Source: Reticulitermes lucifugus (lineage: Eukaryota; Arthropoda; Insecta; Blattodea; Rhinotermitidae). From it: a DNA stretch of 64,000 nucleotides. Shown here one piece after another: positions 10,060 through 22,278 of this stretch. Made by a program: the position numbers and the translations under genes. Position 1 is the stretch's first letter; each line of letters starts with the position of its first letter. Location: contig JAKCWW010000025.1 in assembly GCA_026260175.1 (NCBI GenBank), forward strand, positions 12,907-76,906, in the 5' to 3' direction. The notes beneath the pieces are model-generated. The model was not told the origin of the DNA and did not search any database. It saw only the letters and a list, made by a program, of their open reading frames with translations.

Positions 10060-10242
10060 CAAGGGGTGCGCAGACTTGGCCCACAGTCGTGGACGAAACA
10101 CATATCTAAATCGTCCGTGCACACATATTGCCATCTGCCATCTCTGACCGACTGTAGCTGCCAAGAAGTCGCCTTCACTCTCAGATTCAGTCTTTAATCT
10201 ATTACACGGTACTGCCACCTGGTTTAACATTAAGAATCTCTG
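10060..10242. mobile_element. Short non-autonomous hAT-like element
   Basis: The left end CAAGGGGTGCGCAGACTTGG and the inverse of the right end, CAGAGATTCTTAATGTT, both follow the hAT terminal pattern CAGxGxTxCxxAA. The size of 183 bp with no transposase fits a MITE. The flanking octamers CTACCTCA and TTCTCTGC do not match convincingly, so an 8-bp target duplication is not shown. Overlapping open frames in this stretch are shadows. Confidence 0.45.
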
Positions 10243-10899
10243 TTCTCTGCTTTTCGTAGAATTCTCAAAATAAAAAGCGAGAGCTTCGATAAAGAGCATA
10301 AAGTCTTGGTCTTAGTAATGGTAATAAGGAGTGCTTAAAATGAGGAATCTGCACCTTACGAAAGTTTAAGGCATTTATTGGCTTTCAGAATGTCTGTTAT
10401 GTTCATTCAGTATAGCGTTTAGTGGGACTACCGGGAATTGGACATGGACATCTCAGATTCCGAAGTTAAAAGTGTTTGGACCCACAGCTGCACTCCCCAT
10501 GCGCCCCAAACGGATGAACTGAAACAGGAGAGGAGATAAAGGAATCCATAATTTCCTGGAGGTATTAACGAAAACTTGAAAAAGTCTATCAGGATAGTGG
10601 AAAATAATAACACAATAACCTGGTCGATGGTTGTAGTATCATTGGAATTCAAAATTAAAAGTTAAATCACTGCTGTCTATGGGTGCTATCATTACACACA
10701 TCCAGCAAGAAGCACGCCCGCAGAACGTGACGTCTGTGTACATAACATTAGTAAAAAGGCGAACAAAGTGGTCATTACTATCAGTGCAATTATTTCAACC
10801 AGTCATTCCGCACATGACAGTGGGTTTAATTTGAAGCCACTGCAGTATTTATCTACACTTACCTTCACAATTCGCATGCATTAGCCTCTATTTGTATTG

Positions 10900-10985
10900 T
10901 GTTACTGCTTACTTCTTCCGTTGTGACCTTCCTTTCCCGGCGTCGTATAATAGGGCTGTCGTTAAATAAAAATAAATAAGTATCT
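10900..10985 (+). repeat. Possible retroelement tail (TCGTTAAATAAA type)
   Basis: GGGCTGTCGTTAAATAAA followed by AATAAATAAGTAT resembles the tail of the SINE at 60062-60275, which ends GGGTCGTTAAATAAC. Only the tail is recognisable. Confidence 0.3.
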
Positions 10986-11164
10986 TATATCCGGACATTG
11001 GTTTCGCCTTCTTATAATTACATGTAACGTTATTGGAAAGAGGTTGAAATATTTTGTTCCACAATAAAATTTGATTTAGCCTGAGCCACGGCACGGGTCT
11101 CGTTAATTACACAGGTAACACGTTGATTACAGGTACTGAGCAATTTAATCTACACAGACTGTTT

Positions 11165-11228
11165 GAGAACAAGATAGGCAGCATACGTATAACGTAAGAT
11201 TGTGGCACGTTCGCGTAATATTTATGCC
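11165..11228 (+). repeat. Dispersed repeat, copy A
   Basis: GAACAAGATAGGCAGC, ACGTATAACGTAAGATTG and GCACGTTCGCGTAAT align over about 64 bases with 15588-15650 at roughly 70% identity by eye. Family and borders are unknown. Confidence 0.45.
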
Positions 11229-11245
11229 TCCTCGGCTATCCTAAA

Positions 11246-13796
11246 TGCTCGATACCATTTCACTTGAAGATAGCGCTTTAAAGTCGCCATCATCATTAGA
11301 ACCTACTCAGGTGTTCATGTAAAGTGCCAAATATTTTTTCCTGAATTTAACCACATTTAGATTTTCTCGACAATTTCCATGGAAATCCCCAATATCAAAA
11401 TTCAAGGAGATCCGTCCACTGGAAGCCGCGCTGGCAGATGCGAATGACGGACGGATATGACGAAGGTAATAGGCACTTTTAGCGGCTATGCGAAGGCGCC
11501 TAAAAACAGGACATTAAATATATATTAAGATACGGCTCAAGTATTTTGTTAACATGCTATAAATTCAAGATCCCAGTTCTTACGTTGTGTGAAGTACAGT
11601 TCCTGTAAGACGCTTTCCTCAATTTACTTACGAGTATACGCAGAGGTTAAAATCATTCCATATATCTCTATAACAATTCCACAATCCCATATCCCCATTG
11701 GTGTGGTTTTCCGAGCCAGCACCTTTTATAAACAGCAGCACTCACTTTGATAAAACAAAAGGAGTGTAGGTGAGAAACAGAGAGAAAGAGAGAGAAGAAA
11801 TCTTAGAAAAAGAGAGAATATATACACCACATACTCTCAACAAGTAGTTAAGGAGAGACCTTACAGGCCGTTCCAGTTCTTTTACCGCATCTAGCTACTC
11901 CAATTTGCGAGAAAACTACTACTTCTCGTCCTGGGTTCTCGTGTTTCCCGAGAGATTACGTCACACTTATACCCTCACACTTCTTAACCCAACTGCCTTC
12001 CATATTCTCCGAATCCCAAAAGACACAACTACGGAGGTTCATTTTATATATGTATATAAAATTCTACCCTTTCCCCTTCATTCTCCTTAACAACCTCTCT
12101 ATAGCAATGAACAACTGTTTTAACAGCAGTTCCTTTAAATTTCTCCCTTAATTGTGTATATAGAGACCAATTGTGCGAAGGGGATGCTTTTCCATTTCGG
12201 TGGAAGTTACGAGAAATACAAAAGGGGGGGGGGTAAATCTGAGTTATTGGATATGCTTCACGGCTTGTCTCTTCCTCGCTTACAACGTGTCCTGCCTCCT
12301 TACCCTTCTGTAAGTTGCGACCTTCTTCCATTTTCTCTTCTTCGTGTTTACTATATGGCTCTCATGTAAAGTGCGTATGGATGGAGTAGAATCACGCACA
12401 CCACATTACAAGTGTGTTTATACTTCTAGGCGCCCGCTGTATTTCCCCTCATCTCCTTACATTTATTTTATGACTGTACAGTATCATTGTCACAATGCAT
12501 TCAGAGAAAAATGAGATCGTGTTACTACTGTGAAGCAAATTCTGTTTACACATGAACGTTAAATGATGAAAGAGAAATGATTACGTGCTTTTGGCTGGAG
12601 ATTTGTGTCAGCTGACTGATTCTTATTGTGAACACCATGGCAGGTGTTGTGTGCAAGCAACTTTAACAATAAAAAGTGAGTTACTTAAACCTTTAACTGG
12701 TCAATTTCTTCTTAACAATGTAAAATAAACCGTTTCCTACCTCCAACAAAACACAATGTATCACCATTACAAATATCAGATTAGAGAAAATTCTCCTGTT
12801 TATTCTCCGGTTAAAGTCACAAAGAGAAACTTCGAGTTGACAACGAATACCTGAATGCTAAATTAGTTGCGACTGTTGTATAAAGAGTTCATTGCTGATA
12901 CGATTCCCCTTATGTGACGGTTTATCGCAGAAGTAGCGCAGTCTAAGGGCCTGGAATTTTGATACGAATCCCACTACAGCCACTGCCTTGTTTCTTTGAA
13001 TTTCCGTGCATTCTTTGTAGATGTATCGTTGGATTGATTCCACATCCAAGGTATTTTTCGTAATGTACGTAACAGACTGAACAGATGAACAAATCTATGT
13101 ACTTAACCAAACAGGTGGAAGTTATACTGAGACGTACATGGTATTGGTGATGAGAATTATGTTGACTGTGAGACATCAATGAGGACTGTAAACTTCTATA
13201 ACAGATTAGTTCATCAAAAGCCAGAAACAGCTGATATACACATCTCCGGCTAAGGTGTAACACTGTATAAATACAGAGGTGAAGGTATCCCCATCAGCGC
13301 AATGACGGCACATATACATAGCCTCAAACCTATATGAGTGGTCAGTTTCATGCTCTGGCAGCTTTACCTTTAGGGGAAAAGGCCACGGTGTCCATTAAAT
13401 ACAAGGCCACGTGGGACCTAAAAGAGCGTTTCGGAGGGTATGGAGTAGTGAAACACTTTGCGTAACTTATCACCTTGTGTGACAGAACTCTTCAAATACC
13501 GAATAATGTAGAACAAAATTTATAATCCATCAAAGCATATCTTAATCCTACGATAAATTCCAAAGTTTATTTATATTTATTTGTAGGCTCAAACACGCAT
13601 TTTATGTAGACAACCTGAAAAAAGCATTTAAAGTGTTACCTACATTTCAGGTACATTCTTCTACCTCACTCTCAAGGAAACAAATATTTATGTCACATAC
13701 CCAGTGCTGAAGTAAATACGTTTTTCTTTCCTTCTCCCTGTATTTTCCCGACAGAACTTACGTATACATATTTTTTATGTTTTTTATTTTTCAGGT
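11246..13796. other. Long spacer with purine-rich and poly-G tracts
   Basis: The stretch holds a GA-rich tract near 11757-11820 and an 11-base G run near 12223-12233. No gene or element could be supported. A GCGTTTCGGAGGGTATGG at 13425-13442 recalls a repeat arm of the 8012 family but has no supporting flanks. Confidence 0.45.
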
Positions 13797-13800
13797 TTAC

Positions 13801-13855
13801 GGTATTGCTGTCAGCGAGTGGCGTGATCTAGAGACTCCATATCCGACAATGTATG
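13801..13855 (+). other. Candidate small exon
   Basis: A long T-rich tract ending TTTTTATTTTTCAG precedes 13797. An open frame then begins VYGIAVSEWRDLETPYPT, and a good donor, AAT then GTATGTGG, follows at about 13851. Without splicing at that donor the frame ends in TAA about 50 bases later. No family is recognised and no partner exons are visible, so this may be chance. Confidence 0.15.
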
Positions 13856-13902
13856 TGGGAATTTCAGCAAGTGTTGATTTTGTGTTTACTTGCAAGGCCA
13901 TA

Positions 13903-15587
13903 TAATGCACAATATTGGTGCTTACTCTCTCTTCCAGCACCAGCTGAAGCTGTCTATTTCCTTCATCTTGTAAATAAGTAGTCTTTACACGCTCATTTAA
14001 AATGGTTTACAAGCGTGCTGCCACAAGTGATGATAATGATGACAGTTTCTGAGAGAAATTATTAAACAAAATTGTAGACTACGAGCAACATGTTTCCTTC
14101 TATCGTCATTACTCCTTTTCGTATATTCAATTTCCACTCTCACGTAAGTGTACAGTTAGTACGTAATTAAAATTTTAACTCTGTGTAATATATTGTAATT
14201 TTTTTATGAAATTCAAAGTAAAATTCAAAATAATTAATCTCAACCTGTATATGACAGTGTCAAGGATACTTCAAGCCTTATAAGGCGGACTTTTTAACAG
14301 GCCGCGTGCCATCTTAATTGGCCTGGTCTATGTAATAATGGAATGAACTTTTTTACGATAGAAACATATTTTCTAAGAACTTCTACCTAGAATGCCATTT
14401 AGCAATAGAGAATGTCTTAGTCAAAAAACTAACGGAATAAAATTTACAGTACGCTATATATTTGTAGTACTCTATCAATTATGCCTATTGGTTACAACAA
14501 GTTATCACTCTGATTTACTTCCAAAACACATTCCTCGACATGTTGTTAATACTTTGACTGGAAGCAGCCCAAGTCAAGGCCCCTATGTAACAAGATAACC
14601 TGCCAAGTTAACATCCCTGAATGCTGTAGTAATGACTCTTTCAATAAGTAAGGCTGACAGTGGCTGTAACGAGCAATACAACAGAGCCAACGTGTGCCAT
14701 CGGAAATATTTGCCGTTAAAAAGAAGTCTGAAGAATATATAGACCAGCCAAAATTCAGAGTTGAGAATAAAAGACAATAAAAAGACGTTCAAGGTTAAAA
14801 AACCTGTACTGGCTTGGCAGTGTCCACTCAAAAAATGCGGAAAAGACCTTGACTTGGTTCCAGTAGCCTTTTTTCCCTCCATTTTCTTTGCCGTCTTCCT
14901 TCCCCAGGACTTCCAATGACAATTAAAGAGCAACAGAAAAGCCAGGACAGAAAAGTTGACATCCTTTATAGTACCAAGGATAATTTAGTGCCCCCATTTA
15001 GAGTCTGGTAGGTTAGTTCTTTGAAGACAGTTGTGAACAACTACATTGTCAGAACAAAGGTAGTTCACACAAGGCAAAAACAGCAAATGATGGCGGAAGG
15101 CTGAAATCTTCTGTATTACAGTACCTTCACAATACGTAAAAAAACAAATTCTAGTTAACAGGTCGAACATACACGTCAACGTGTGTAGGCGGATTTTTAT
15201 GAAATCTGGCATTTCAATATGTTTTCGAAAGTCCGTTGAGAAACGTCAAGTTTCATTAAAATCTGACAAAAATAACGGCTACCTTACACAAAGACCTATG
15301 TACATTTATGATTAATACCTCGCTGAATTCTTCTTAGAATGAGAAATTTTATATTTTTTATATTCAAACTTTCTTCCGAAAATCCTGTCGTTTATGAGAT
15401 AATATGGGAAAATATGATACAGCCTGACAGGCCACATGAAAATATAATACGACGCAGTAAAGATGCGATTTGCATGCCGGATAACTAAAACATGAATACA
15501 GACACACACTCATAGAAATTAATACTTATTGTTTCATAAGCGATTAATTCCGTCTGATCTCCTAAAATGTTTTGTGGCAAAACTTAC
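13903..15587. other. Spacer, nothing recognised
   Basis: AT-rich sequence with short frames only. The 116-codon minus-strand frame at 14583-14933 shows no known motif. Confidence 0.45.
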
Positions 15588-15650
15588 AACAAGACAGGGA
15601 ATGTACATATAACGCAAAAGTGCGACGCGTTCGCATAACCATTGTTGCCG
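15588..15650 (+). repeat. Dispersed repeat, copy B
   Basis: Partner of 11165-11228: ACAACAAGACAGGGAATG, ACATATAACGCAAAAG and GACGCGTTCGCATAAC. It lies 95 bases upstream of an RTE-like LINE fragment. Similarity stops shortly after 15650. Confidence 0.45.
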
Positions 15651-15744
15651 TAAAAAATAAATAAGTATGACATATTCTGAGTGTGTGTCTCCAGCCTTAA
15701 TAATCAAGCACGCAAAGCGCGTATGCCGTATTTTATGGTCATAC

Positions 15745-16008
15745 AATAAAATGAAGCAAGGCTAAATGGATTGGTCACATCTTGCGTACGAACTGCCTTC
15801 TAAAACACGTTATTAAAGGAAATATAAAAGGGACGCGAAGACGAAGAGAAGACATACGCAGCTACTGGATGACCTTAAGGAAACGGGGTGATACTTCAAA
15901 GACGAAGCACTAGATACCCTTCTGTGGAGAACTCGCTTTGGAAGAGGTATGGACCTGTCTTAAGACATGCGACGTGATTTTGATGACGATGATGACCATA
16001 ATGATGTA
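15745..16008 (+). mobile_element. RTE-like LINE 3' fragment
   Basis: Translation gives WIGHILRTNCLLKHVIKG, then a basic GTRRRREDIRSY stretch and LWRTRFGRG. This is the extreme C-terminus of the reverse transcriptase ORF seen more fully at 23739-24372. The 3' end is an imperfect GATGAC/GATGAT repeat at 15977-16005, in keeping with the short-repeat tails of RTE elements. It is 5'-truncated and inactive. Confidence 0.75.
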
Positions 16009-16200
16009 AAAATAAACATGCATTGTTTTCAAAATAATGACAACGCAGCTTTCCAATTGCTGAGAATTTAAATGACTTCCATGTCTGTAACCTGTAAAAG
16101 CAATTTCAACCTGTTAAAAATGTTCTGCTGATTGAAATTCCGTTTGTACACACAGTAAACTGATGATCTAAACGACCAATTTTCCTTTGGTAAAACCTCG

Positions 16201-16218
16201 GTGTGTGTGTGTGTGTGT
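16201..16218. repeat. (GT)n microsatellite
   Basis: Nine uninterrupted GT units. Confidence 0.95.
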
Positions 16219-18832
16219 CACATGAAGTACCTCACTATTGGATACGTCTACGTACGTCTATGAGCATTTACACAGCATTTCATCTTAATTTTTTGACGCG
16301 TAATCAATAAAAAAGAACCACACTAGTAAAAGTTCCACCATTTCAGTTTCGGAATTAAAATACGCGTAAATTGTTTATGAATTCTGCACACAATTCATTA
16401 ACGCATAAAGCGCATTATTTTTTTAAAAGTGACCAGGTCCACATATTACAATTCAAAACAAGAATATTTGAAAAAAATTTTAAATTAAATACATCGTGTT
16501 CATCCTAGAAAATTTTGTTACTTGCTTCATTAAACTGTCAGGTGTGTGAAGTATATCTAATATGGTACAGTGAACACAACAGAGCACAAATTTAAATGAA
16601 GGTGGAACCTGCGAGGATGTTTACAGATCGTTACATGAATTACTTGTATTGGAAAAAGAATAAAAAATATCCAAATATTAACGCAGGTAGAACCAGAATT
16701 AATGGCTGACTATAAATTGCCACATTACACCACAACGCTCGCTTCTTATTATTACATACCGTTGTTTAGTTTGCATATTAATCAGTACTTCACCCTCTGA
16801 AAGTGAGTCACAATAACCACATTCTGAAAATTTATTTTGGAACAGCATATTCGTTTTTAAGTTTCATTTTTTTACACATAAAACAAGATTTTTATCTCTT
16901 AACATGTGCAAGTGCATATGTTGACCTTACATCCTTATTAAACATGTACTTATTACTAGCCTTACTCATTTGTGGTCTCGTTTTTTAATTTCGTATAGAG
17001 GCCTATGAATGTATTTAGGTCACGCAAAAATTTCGAGCGTAAAATGATCTCGCAGCAAAACTGAACTGCGAAAGACTGGCAATATAACGGTCATGGCTTT
17101 ATATAAGTTAGCGAGGTATTTATCAATATATATCCCTTCTTATATGCAATGTCGAAAATTATTACACACATCCTTAAAATACCTCTAATAGAAATCAAAG
17201 AATAAGAAATGAAAGGTAAGTGAATGGCAGCAGTATACTAATGTATGGCTCTGACGTTGCCATCTTGCAGCTTAAGAGAATGTAATCAGTTTCAATATTA
17301 CATAAAAGAAATGGTCGCTTTATTTCCACCACATATTCGAAGAATTCGTCTCCAAGAATAGTTTCTTTAGGCACGGAAGTATGTTTCTTTACACGCGAGC
17401 AAGTTATTGTACATAAAACAAAATATATGTAGAAATTTCCTGTAAGTTTTGATTAATTATAGAAATATGTTCCTAATATTCTATTCTTCTCACCCTGATT
17501 TTAAACGCGTTTTATTCAACGGCCCACGGGTTTTCTAATTCTGTCAGAATAAAATATTTACTCAGTCCTGATTCTTCAGTTGTCCTGGATGCATTGATCG
17601 GTCTGCTCTTAATGTCTGGTTGACTGAAGCCCAGAAAGCATACAATCCAAAATGTTCGTCGCCTTTAGTACTTCCTATCACTCACAGTTTCCTTCGTAAA
17701 ACTTATTAACCAGTTCCTTCCACTTCGACGTACATTCAGGCTAAAATCTACATTATACGTGCACAAACTAGTGTAACTGGTAACTGGTGATTAGGTTAAT
17801 GAGAAGGTTACTAGTGCAAGGGGTATCTGTGTTACCGGAACACTGTGTTTTAAAATCACAGACTAGTATTAAACCAGGGTTGTGACTTGTCACAAGAAAA
17901 CGGAAGCGCCTTCTGTTGTAATGTCAGCGGACCGTTCAAGGCCGTACAGTAATTTAAATTATGGGTGGTCTAGTTTAATGAGTCACGACTGTACAGTGTT
18001 ACCTGCTAGCCGACCCATCCCCTCACTGCTTTCGAGGTTAACCAAGAAAAGAAAGCCTGCTAAACTTGGCAACGGTGTGTACTGATGGGGCTTGAACGAA
18101 ATGGCCGTGCACGGAAGCCATAATTAACAAGTTTATTGTATAAAGGCGACAGACAAATAAAGATTTGAATACGAAATACAATTGTAAAACGTATGAATGG
18201 CATAATCGCTACGTTGTACACATAAAATTGCACTAAAATCAACATATTAAATAATTTTGTATATTTTTAGCAATACAATTGTATTAAAATGCTGTATTAT
18301 TTAAGTTGCAGGCATCACTGAATAGGATGAATAGGCATTTGGAAGTTAGGTTTCTTCAACTTCCTTACACAATGTGCTGAGAACAACTGACGGAACAGCA
18401 GCTTCTTGTTATGCACTTCAATAAACATGTAACTAAAATGTCACCCTTCAGGCACACTGAAGGAAAAGAACAAGGAAGATGTACCGAATCAACTCCACCC
18501 TTTATTGCATTAATTGTGAGAGCGAAGAATCATATTTGTGGGGCAAACTTAATAATGAATCTAAAAGACTCAAAATATGTCGGTTAATTTTAAACAATTG
18601 AAAAGTTATGTTCTGACACTGAATAAAACGAAGAAAATATAGATTTTTAAAATATATTTTTTTCGATTTATTTCCAGATGCATTGACAGGCCTTAAATTT
18701 TACCTGACATCAAAGATTTTCAAACATGCAAGCCTGTACGAACCCTTTGTAATTTAGCAATTACAGTGCGTACAGTATTTCCTGCAACGATGTCAAGAAT
18801 TAAACTACTTGAATCTCAGGACGACGCTATTT
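16219..18832. other. Long spacer, nothing recognised
   Basis: About 2.6 kb. No element ends, RNA genes or coding-like frames could be supported on either strand. Confidence 0.45.
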
Positions 18833-18935
18833 GAAGCCCTCATACTATAGTCTTCTGAGTTGTGACACTGTCTAACCACTAGCTGGTTACCAACGTTTAG
18901 AAGGAATCTGCTCCCTCCATCTTCAGGATAAGAGA
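18833..18935 (-). repeat. Hammerhead-core-like repeat arm
   Basis: On the minus strand CTGAAGA (18920-18926) is followed by TGGAGGGAGCAGATTCCTTC and then TAAACGTTGG. The stem GGAGG with a CCTTC partner is mostly kept. The outer flank GTGTCACAACTCAGAAGAC matches the flank of the other arms. The GAAA box has mutated to TAAA. Confidence 0.55.
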
Positions 18936-19079
18936 CTGGCTAGTAGTAGCCAGCAGAAATCGTGAACATTCGTGTGTGCGCATTAGAGGCCTCTAAATTC
19001 ATGTAAGAAATTAATTTTTGACATCTTGATATTATCCCTCGCACACAAATAAAAAAGTGTTTTTTTCGGTTTCAACAAC

Positions 19080-19290
19080 GTATAGTAACGTTTCGAGTTT
19101 TCGGAGGGACATGCTGCCTCTATCGTTAGAGTGATGGAATCTAGTTCAGCTCCACATGAATTAGAAGCCACACCGAAGATGGAGCCAGCACGTTCCTCCG
19201 AAACGTCGGAACAAACCTTGATTACACGGTGTGAAAACCATAAAATAGACCATCACTTGAAACCCGGAGTGAGAACCTGAAAACCTATAA
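19080..19290. repeat. Inverted pair of hammerhead-core-like arms
   Basis: The minus arm (19080-19136) reads on its own strand CTAACGATAGAGGCAGCATG, CCCTCCGAAAA and CGAAACGTTAC. The plus arm (19168-19290) reads CCGAAGATGGAG, CAGCACGTTCCTCC, GAAACGTCGG and ACACGGTGTGAAAACC. Both keep a GGAG/CTCC-type stem II followed by GAAA. About 30 bases separate the cores, giving a foldback arrangement like 8012-8230. A third arm on the minus strand is 150 bases upstream. Confidence 0.55.
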
Positions 19291-20667
19291 ATAAAATAAG
19301 TCACATGATCTTAACTGTCTAAAGACTCAGATTTAACTGAATCATATTTAAAGCTTCAGGTTGTACCGTGCAGTAAACAGTCTCCAATATGGAAGCCAGT
19401 CAGTTAATACTATATGAGGAAATAGCACCTGCGAGCAGAACGTAGAATTTTTTAATGTCAAACCTAGCGACAAATAAAGTAATCACTAAGCTGTTTTAAA
19501 AGATCCTCCTATCGCACGGCTTCTTAATCAGAAAATTATCAGAGACGCTGCTGATATAACGAGGCGGCAAAACTAGCTGCCATAAACGAGGAGCATTTTC
19601 CTTTACAACTCAAATAGCCCACCTTGTCAGCTTTACGTCCTAACTCTTAAGTGAATTATTTGTTTTTAAATACCAAAAAGAAGGTTAGTTATTGTGAGTG
19701 GTAGTCTATAGCCCGTTCTCGCGCTTTGATGGCATCAATGTGTGCTGGCCGCTGGCTTGCAAAGCATACAAAGCTGTCAGAAGCGTGCCCCCAAATGAGT
19801 TCATGTAGTGAATTTAATGTAAATGTTGTATCACATTTCGTCTGTTATTTTGAAAAGACCTCACAACAAGGTCGCACACGTCACAACTTTAATTACGGGA
19901 AAAAGATGATTCGCTGACACAACTAAGATAGACAGACTGCAAATGTTACACGGGGTTTTCCATAATTAGATGATAGTGTACGTCGAAATGGAAAAGACTG
20001 GCTTAATCTACGGACAACTACTGACGACAGGTATGTCAGTACAGCTACAAATACGAAATTCCGAATATGAGTTAGGCATATTACGGCTAAGCAAACAGCA
20101 AGCAAGTAGTTGCACCTGAATATAATTGCTACCTGTGAGGTTTATAATTGCCTGTGAATCAGATTAAACCAAAACTTAGGAGAGACAGAGTGCCATTGTG
20201 AGGTGTAGAAACAGGATGCAAGGAAGTAACATCCTTGTTATAATCATAACAGGGAAATAACATGTAATTTATAAAGCAGCTTAAATTTTGAATGTTTTCC
20301 TTTTTGCTACCAAAGACGATAAATATTGGAACATGTTCTTTCCGCGCCAAATATTTTTTCCTTTTTTAAAAAAAATCCAAAGTAAAATTTCGTGTTACTT
20401 GTAAATATCCGTAATTTATTACATTTGACGTGCTGAACTGATGTTGGTTTTGTGACATTTATATGTGCAATAATGGAAACATATATGTATGTAGAATGTA
20501 TGTCGTGATTAATGAAAGAAACACTGACCATGAGAACCTAACCCCCGTATACCTATATATCCCTGTATTCACAAACAGCGGTTTCGTCAACCGCTGCAAT
20601 TTTTACAAGAGTCACCACTACAGTTGGCGAGAAAATGGTGTATACAGAACTGTAGTTTTAACCCGCT
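19291..20667. other. Spacer, nothing recognised
   Basis: No supported features. Frames are short and without motifs. Confidence 0.45.
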
Positions 20668-21075
20668 GTTATAGAACATAGGAAAGAACATAAGGTGCTC
20701 GAGAACAGAATGTTGAGGAACATATTTGGAAGTAAGGGGAGGAGGTAACAGGAGGGTGTGGGAAACTGCATAGTGAGGAACTTCATAATGTACATTGCCC
20801 GCCACATATTGTTAGAGTGATCAAATCAAAGAGGATGAGATGGGCGGGGCACGTAGCATGCTTGAGGGAGACTAGAAACGCATACAGTGTTTTGGTGAGG
20901 GACCCTGAAGAAAAGAGACCACGTGGAAGACTAGGCTAGCTAGCAGGATATTATTCAAGTGGATCCTAGGAAAATAGGATGGGATGACTTACAATGGATT
21001 CAAGCTGTAACAGGAAAGGTAAAAGTTGAGGGCCCTTGTGAACACAGAAACGAACTTTGGTTTTTCATGCTTACT
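20668..21075 (+). mobile_element. LINE 3' fragment (second lineage)
   Basis: In shifting frames the order is EHKVLENRMLRNIFGSKGRR, then RHILL, then IKSKRMRWAGHVACLRETRN, then a VRDPEEKRPRGRL segment, then GWDDLQW and GPCEHRNELWFFM. This is the most complete copy of the family in the window and runs to the ORF end. Several frame changes and stops make it dead. The catalytic RT domain is not present, so it is a 5'-truncated insertion. Confidence 0.75.
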
Positions 21076-22249
21076 TAGCTTGAACATCATCACTTCGGGA
21101 TCTTGCCAGACTATTTCGCATTGGGTTTTCTGCGTCAGATATACTTTACACAAATTGTATGTTCGTACGGCATCGTAACTGTCTGTACATATTTCTTCTT
21201 ACACACCCTATCTCACATGGACAGCATTCGAAATTCTTCCTGCGCGTGTCCTATATTTTTTGGACAACCCTGACATTCAGTCCCGGGTCCCTAGAGAGCG
21301 CTGGACTATATATTCTAACGACAATTAGACTCGTGGCTTGGATTCTTCCCTCGGGAGATTTCTTCGTGTGGTCTTGTTCGTGTTTCTCTCCCTTCCGTCT
21401 ATGGAGTAATGCGACTAACTGAAACACATACAGTTCTCTCCTAATACTGTATATATGGTTTTCTCAAGATTTTGCTTCCTCTCCGTGTAAGAAAACAAAA
21501 GGTATACAGAAGAGAACGGTAGGGAAGAAGTCCTGGACTTCCAATAGAAATTTAGGAGGGTGCATATAGTTCATTCTGTCGCCTTGACATCGACAAAAGT
21601 CCACATAACGTAAAACAAAAGGATTCAGCCTTTGGTCTTGTAATATAGCTTCTATATGTAAGTTTCGTGACGTGTCAAGTCTTTACTCGAAGCGAAACCA
21701 ACCATTAACCATACGGAGTTTCATTATTCAGTACTGTTTCTAACAGGTATGTTTGAATTCTACAGTGTTTTAAATACGAAATTCATCTACATAGTATTTA
21801 AGTATTACGATAAAATCGTTTGAGAGATAATTCCTGTTTGTTTTCAGCCACAAGTAACATCTTTCTCTAGACAAAGTGCATATTTAACTTTATGTCAAAT
21901 GTGATTATAGTTTGGTATTTAGTGCAAATCTTTTTGTGTATCAGAGACCTGCGGCACAATTTTGCCACTATGTATTACAGACTATAGTACAGATGTAAAC
22001 ACTATTGAACTTACACAAATTAACAACAGTTTAGAGCACACCGTATCATTGTTCAAATACTTTGGGGACTTCAGTTTTCTTTTATCTTTGATCCCGCCGC
22101 TCTCTGCACAGCTTTCGGTTAAAATGTGCCTCGCTAGATGGTCCTGTTGATGCCGATACAGGGAGTGAGAATCCAGGGAGGGAAGATATAAAGACAAGGC
22201 AAGGACATTAATTATAGGAGGATTAATGTGCCTTCGATGCCAGACGCTT
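21076..22249. other. Spacer, nothing recognised
   Basis: About 1.2 kb. An 87-codon frame at 21159-21422 has no recognisable motif. No repeats were identified. Confidence 0.45.
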
Positions 22250-22278
22250 CCTACCTACCAACCTACCTACCTACCTAC
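22250..22278. repeat. (CTAC)n microsatellite
   Basis: About seven CTAC units with one interruption. Confidence 0.95.

Noticed and set aside
13425-13442. GCGTTTCGGAGGGTATGG as another ribozyme-like arm
   Set aside because: Only about 12 bases match and neither the CUGANGA box nor the outer flank can be found.
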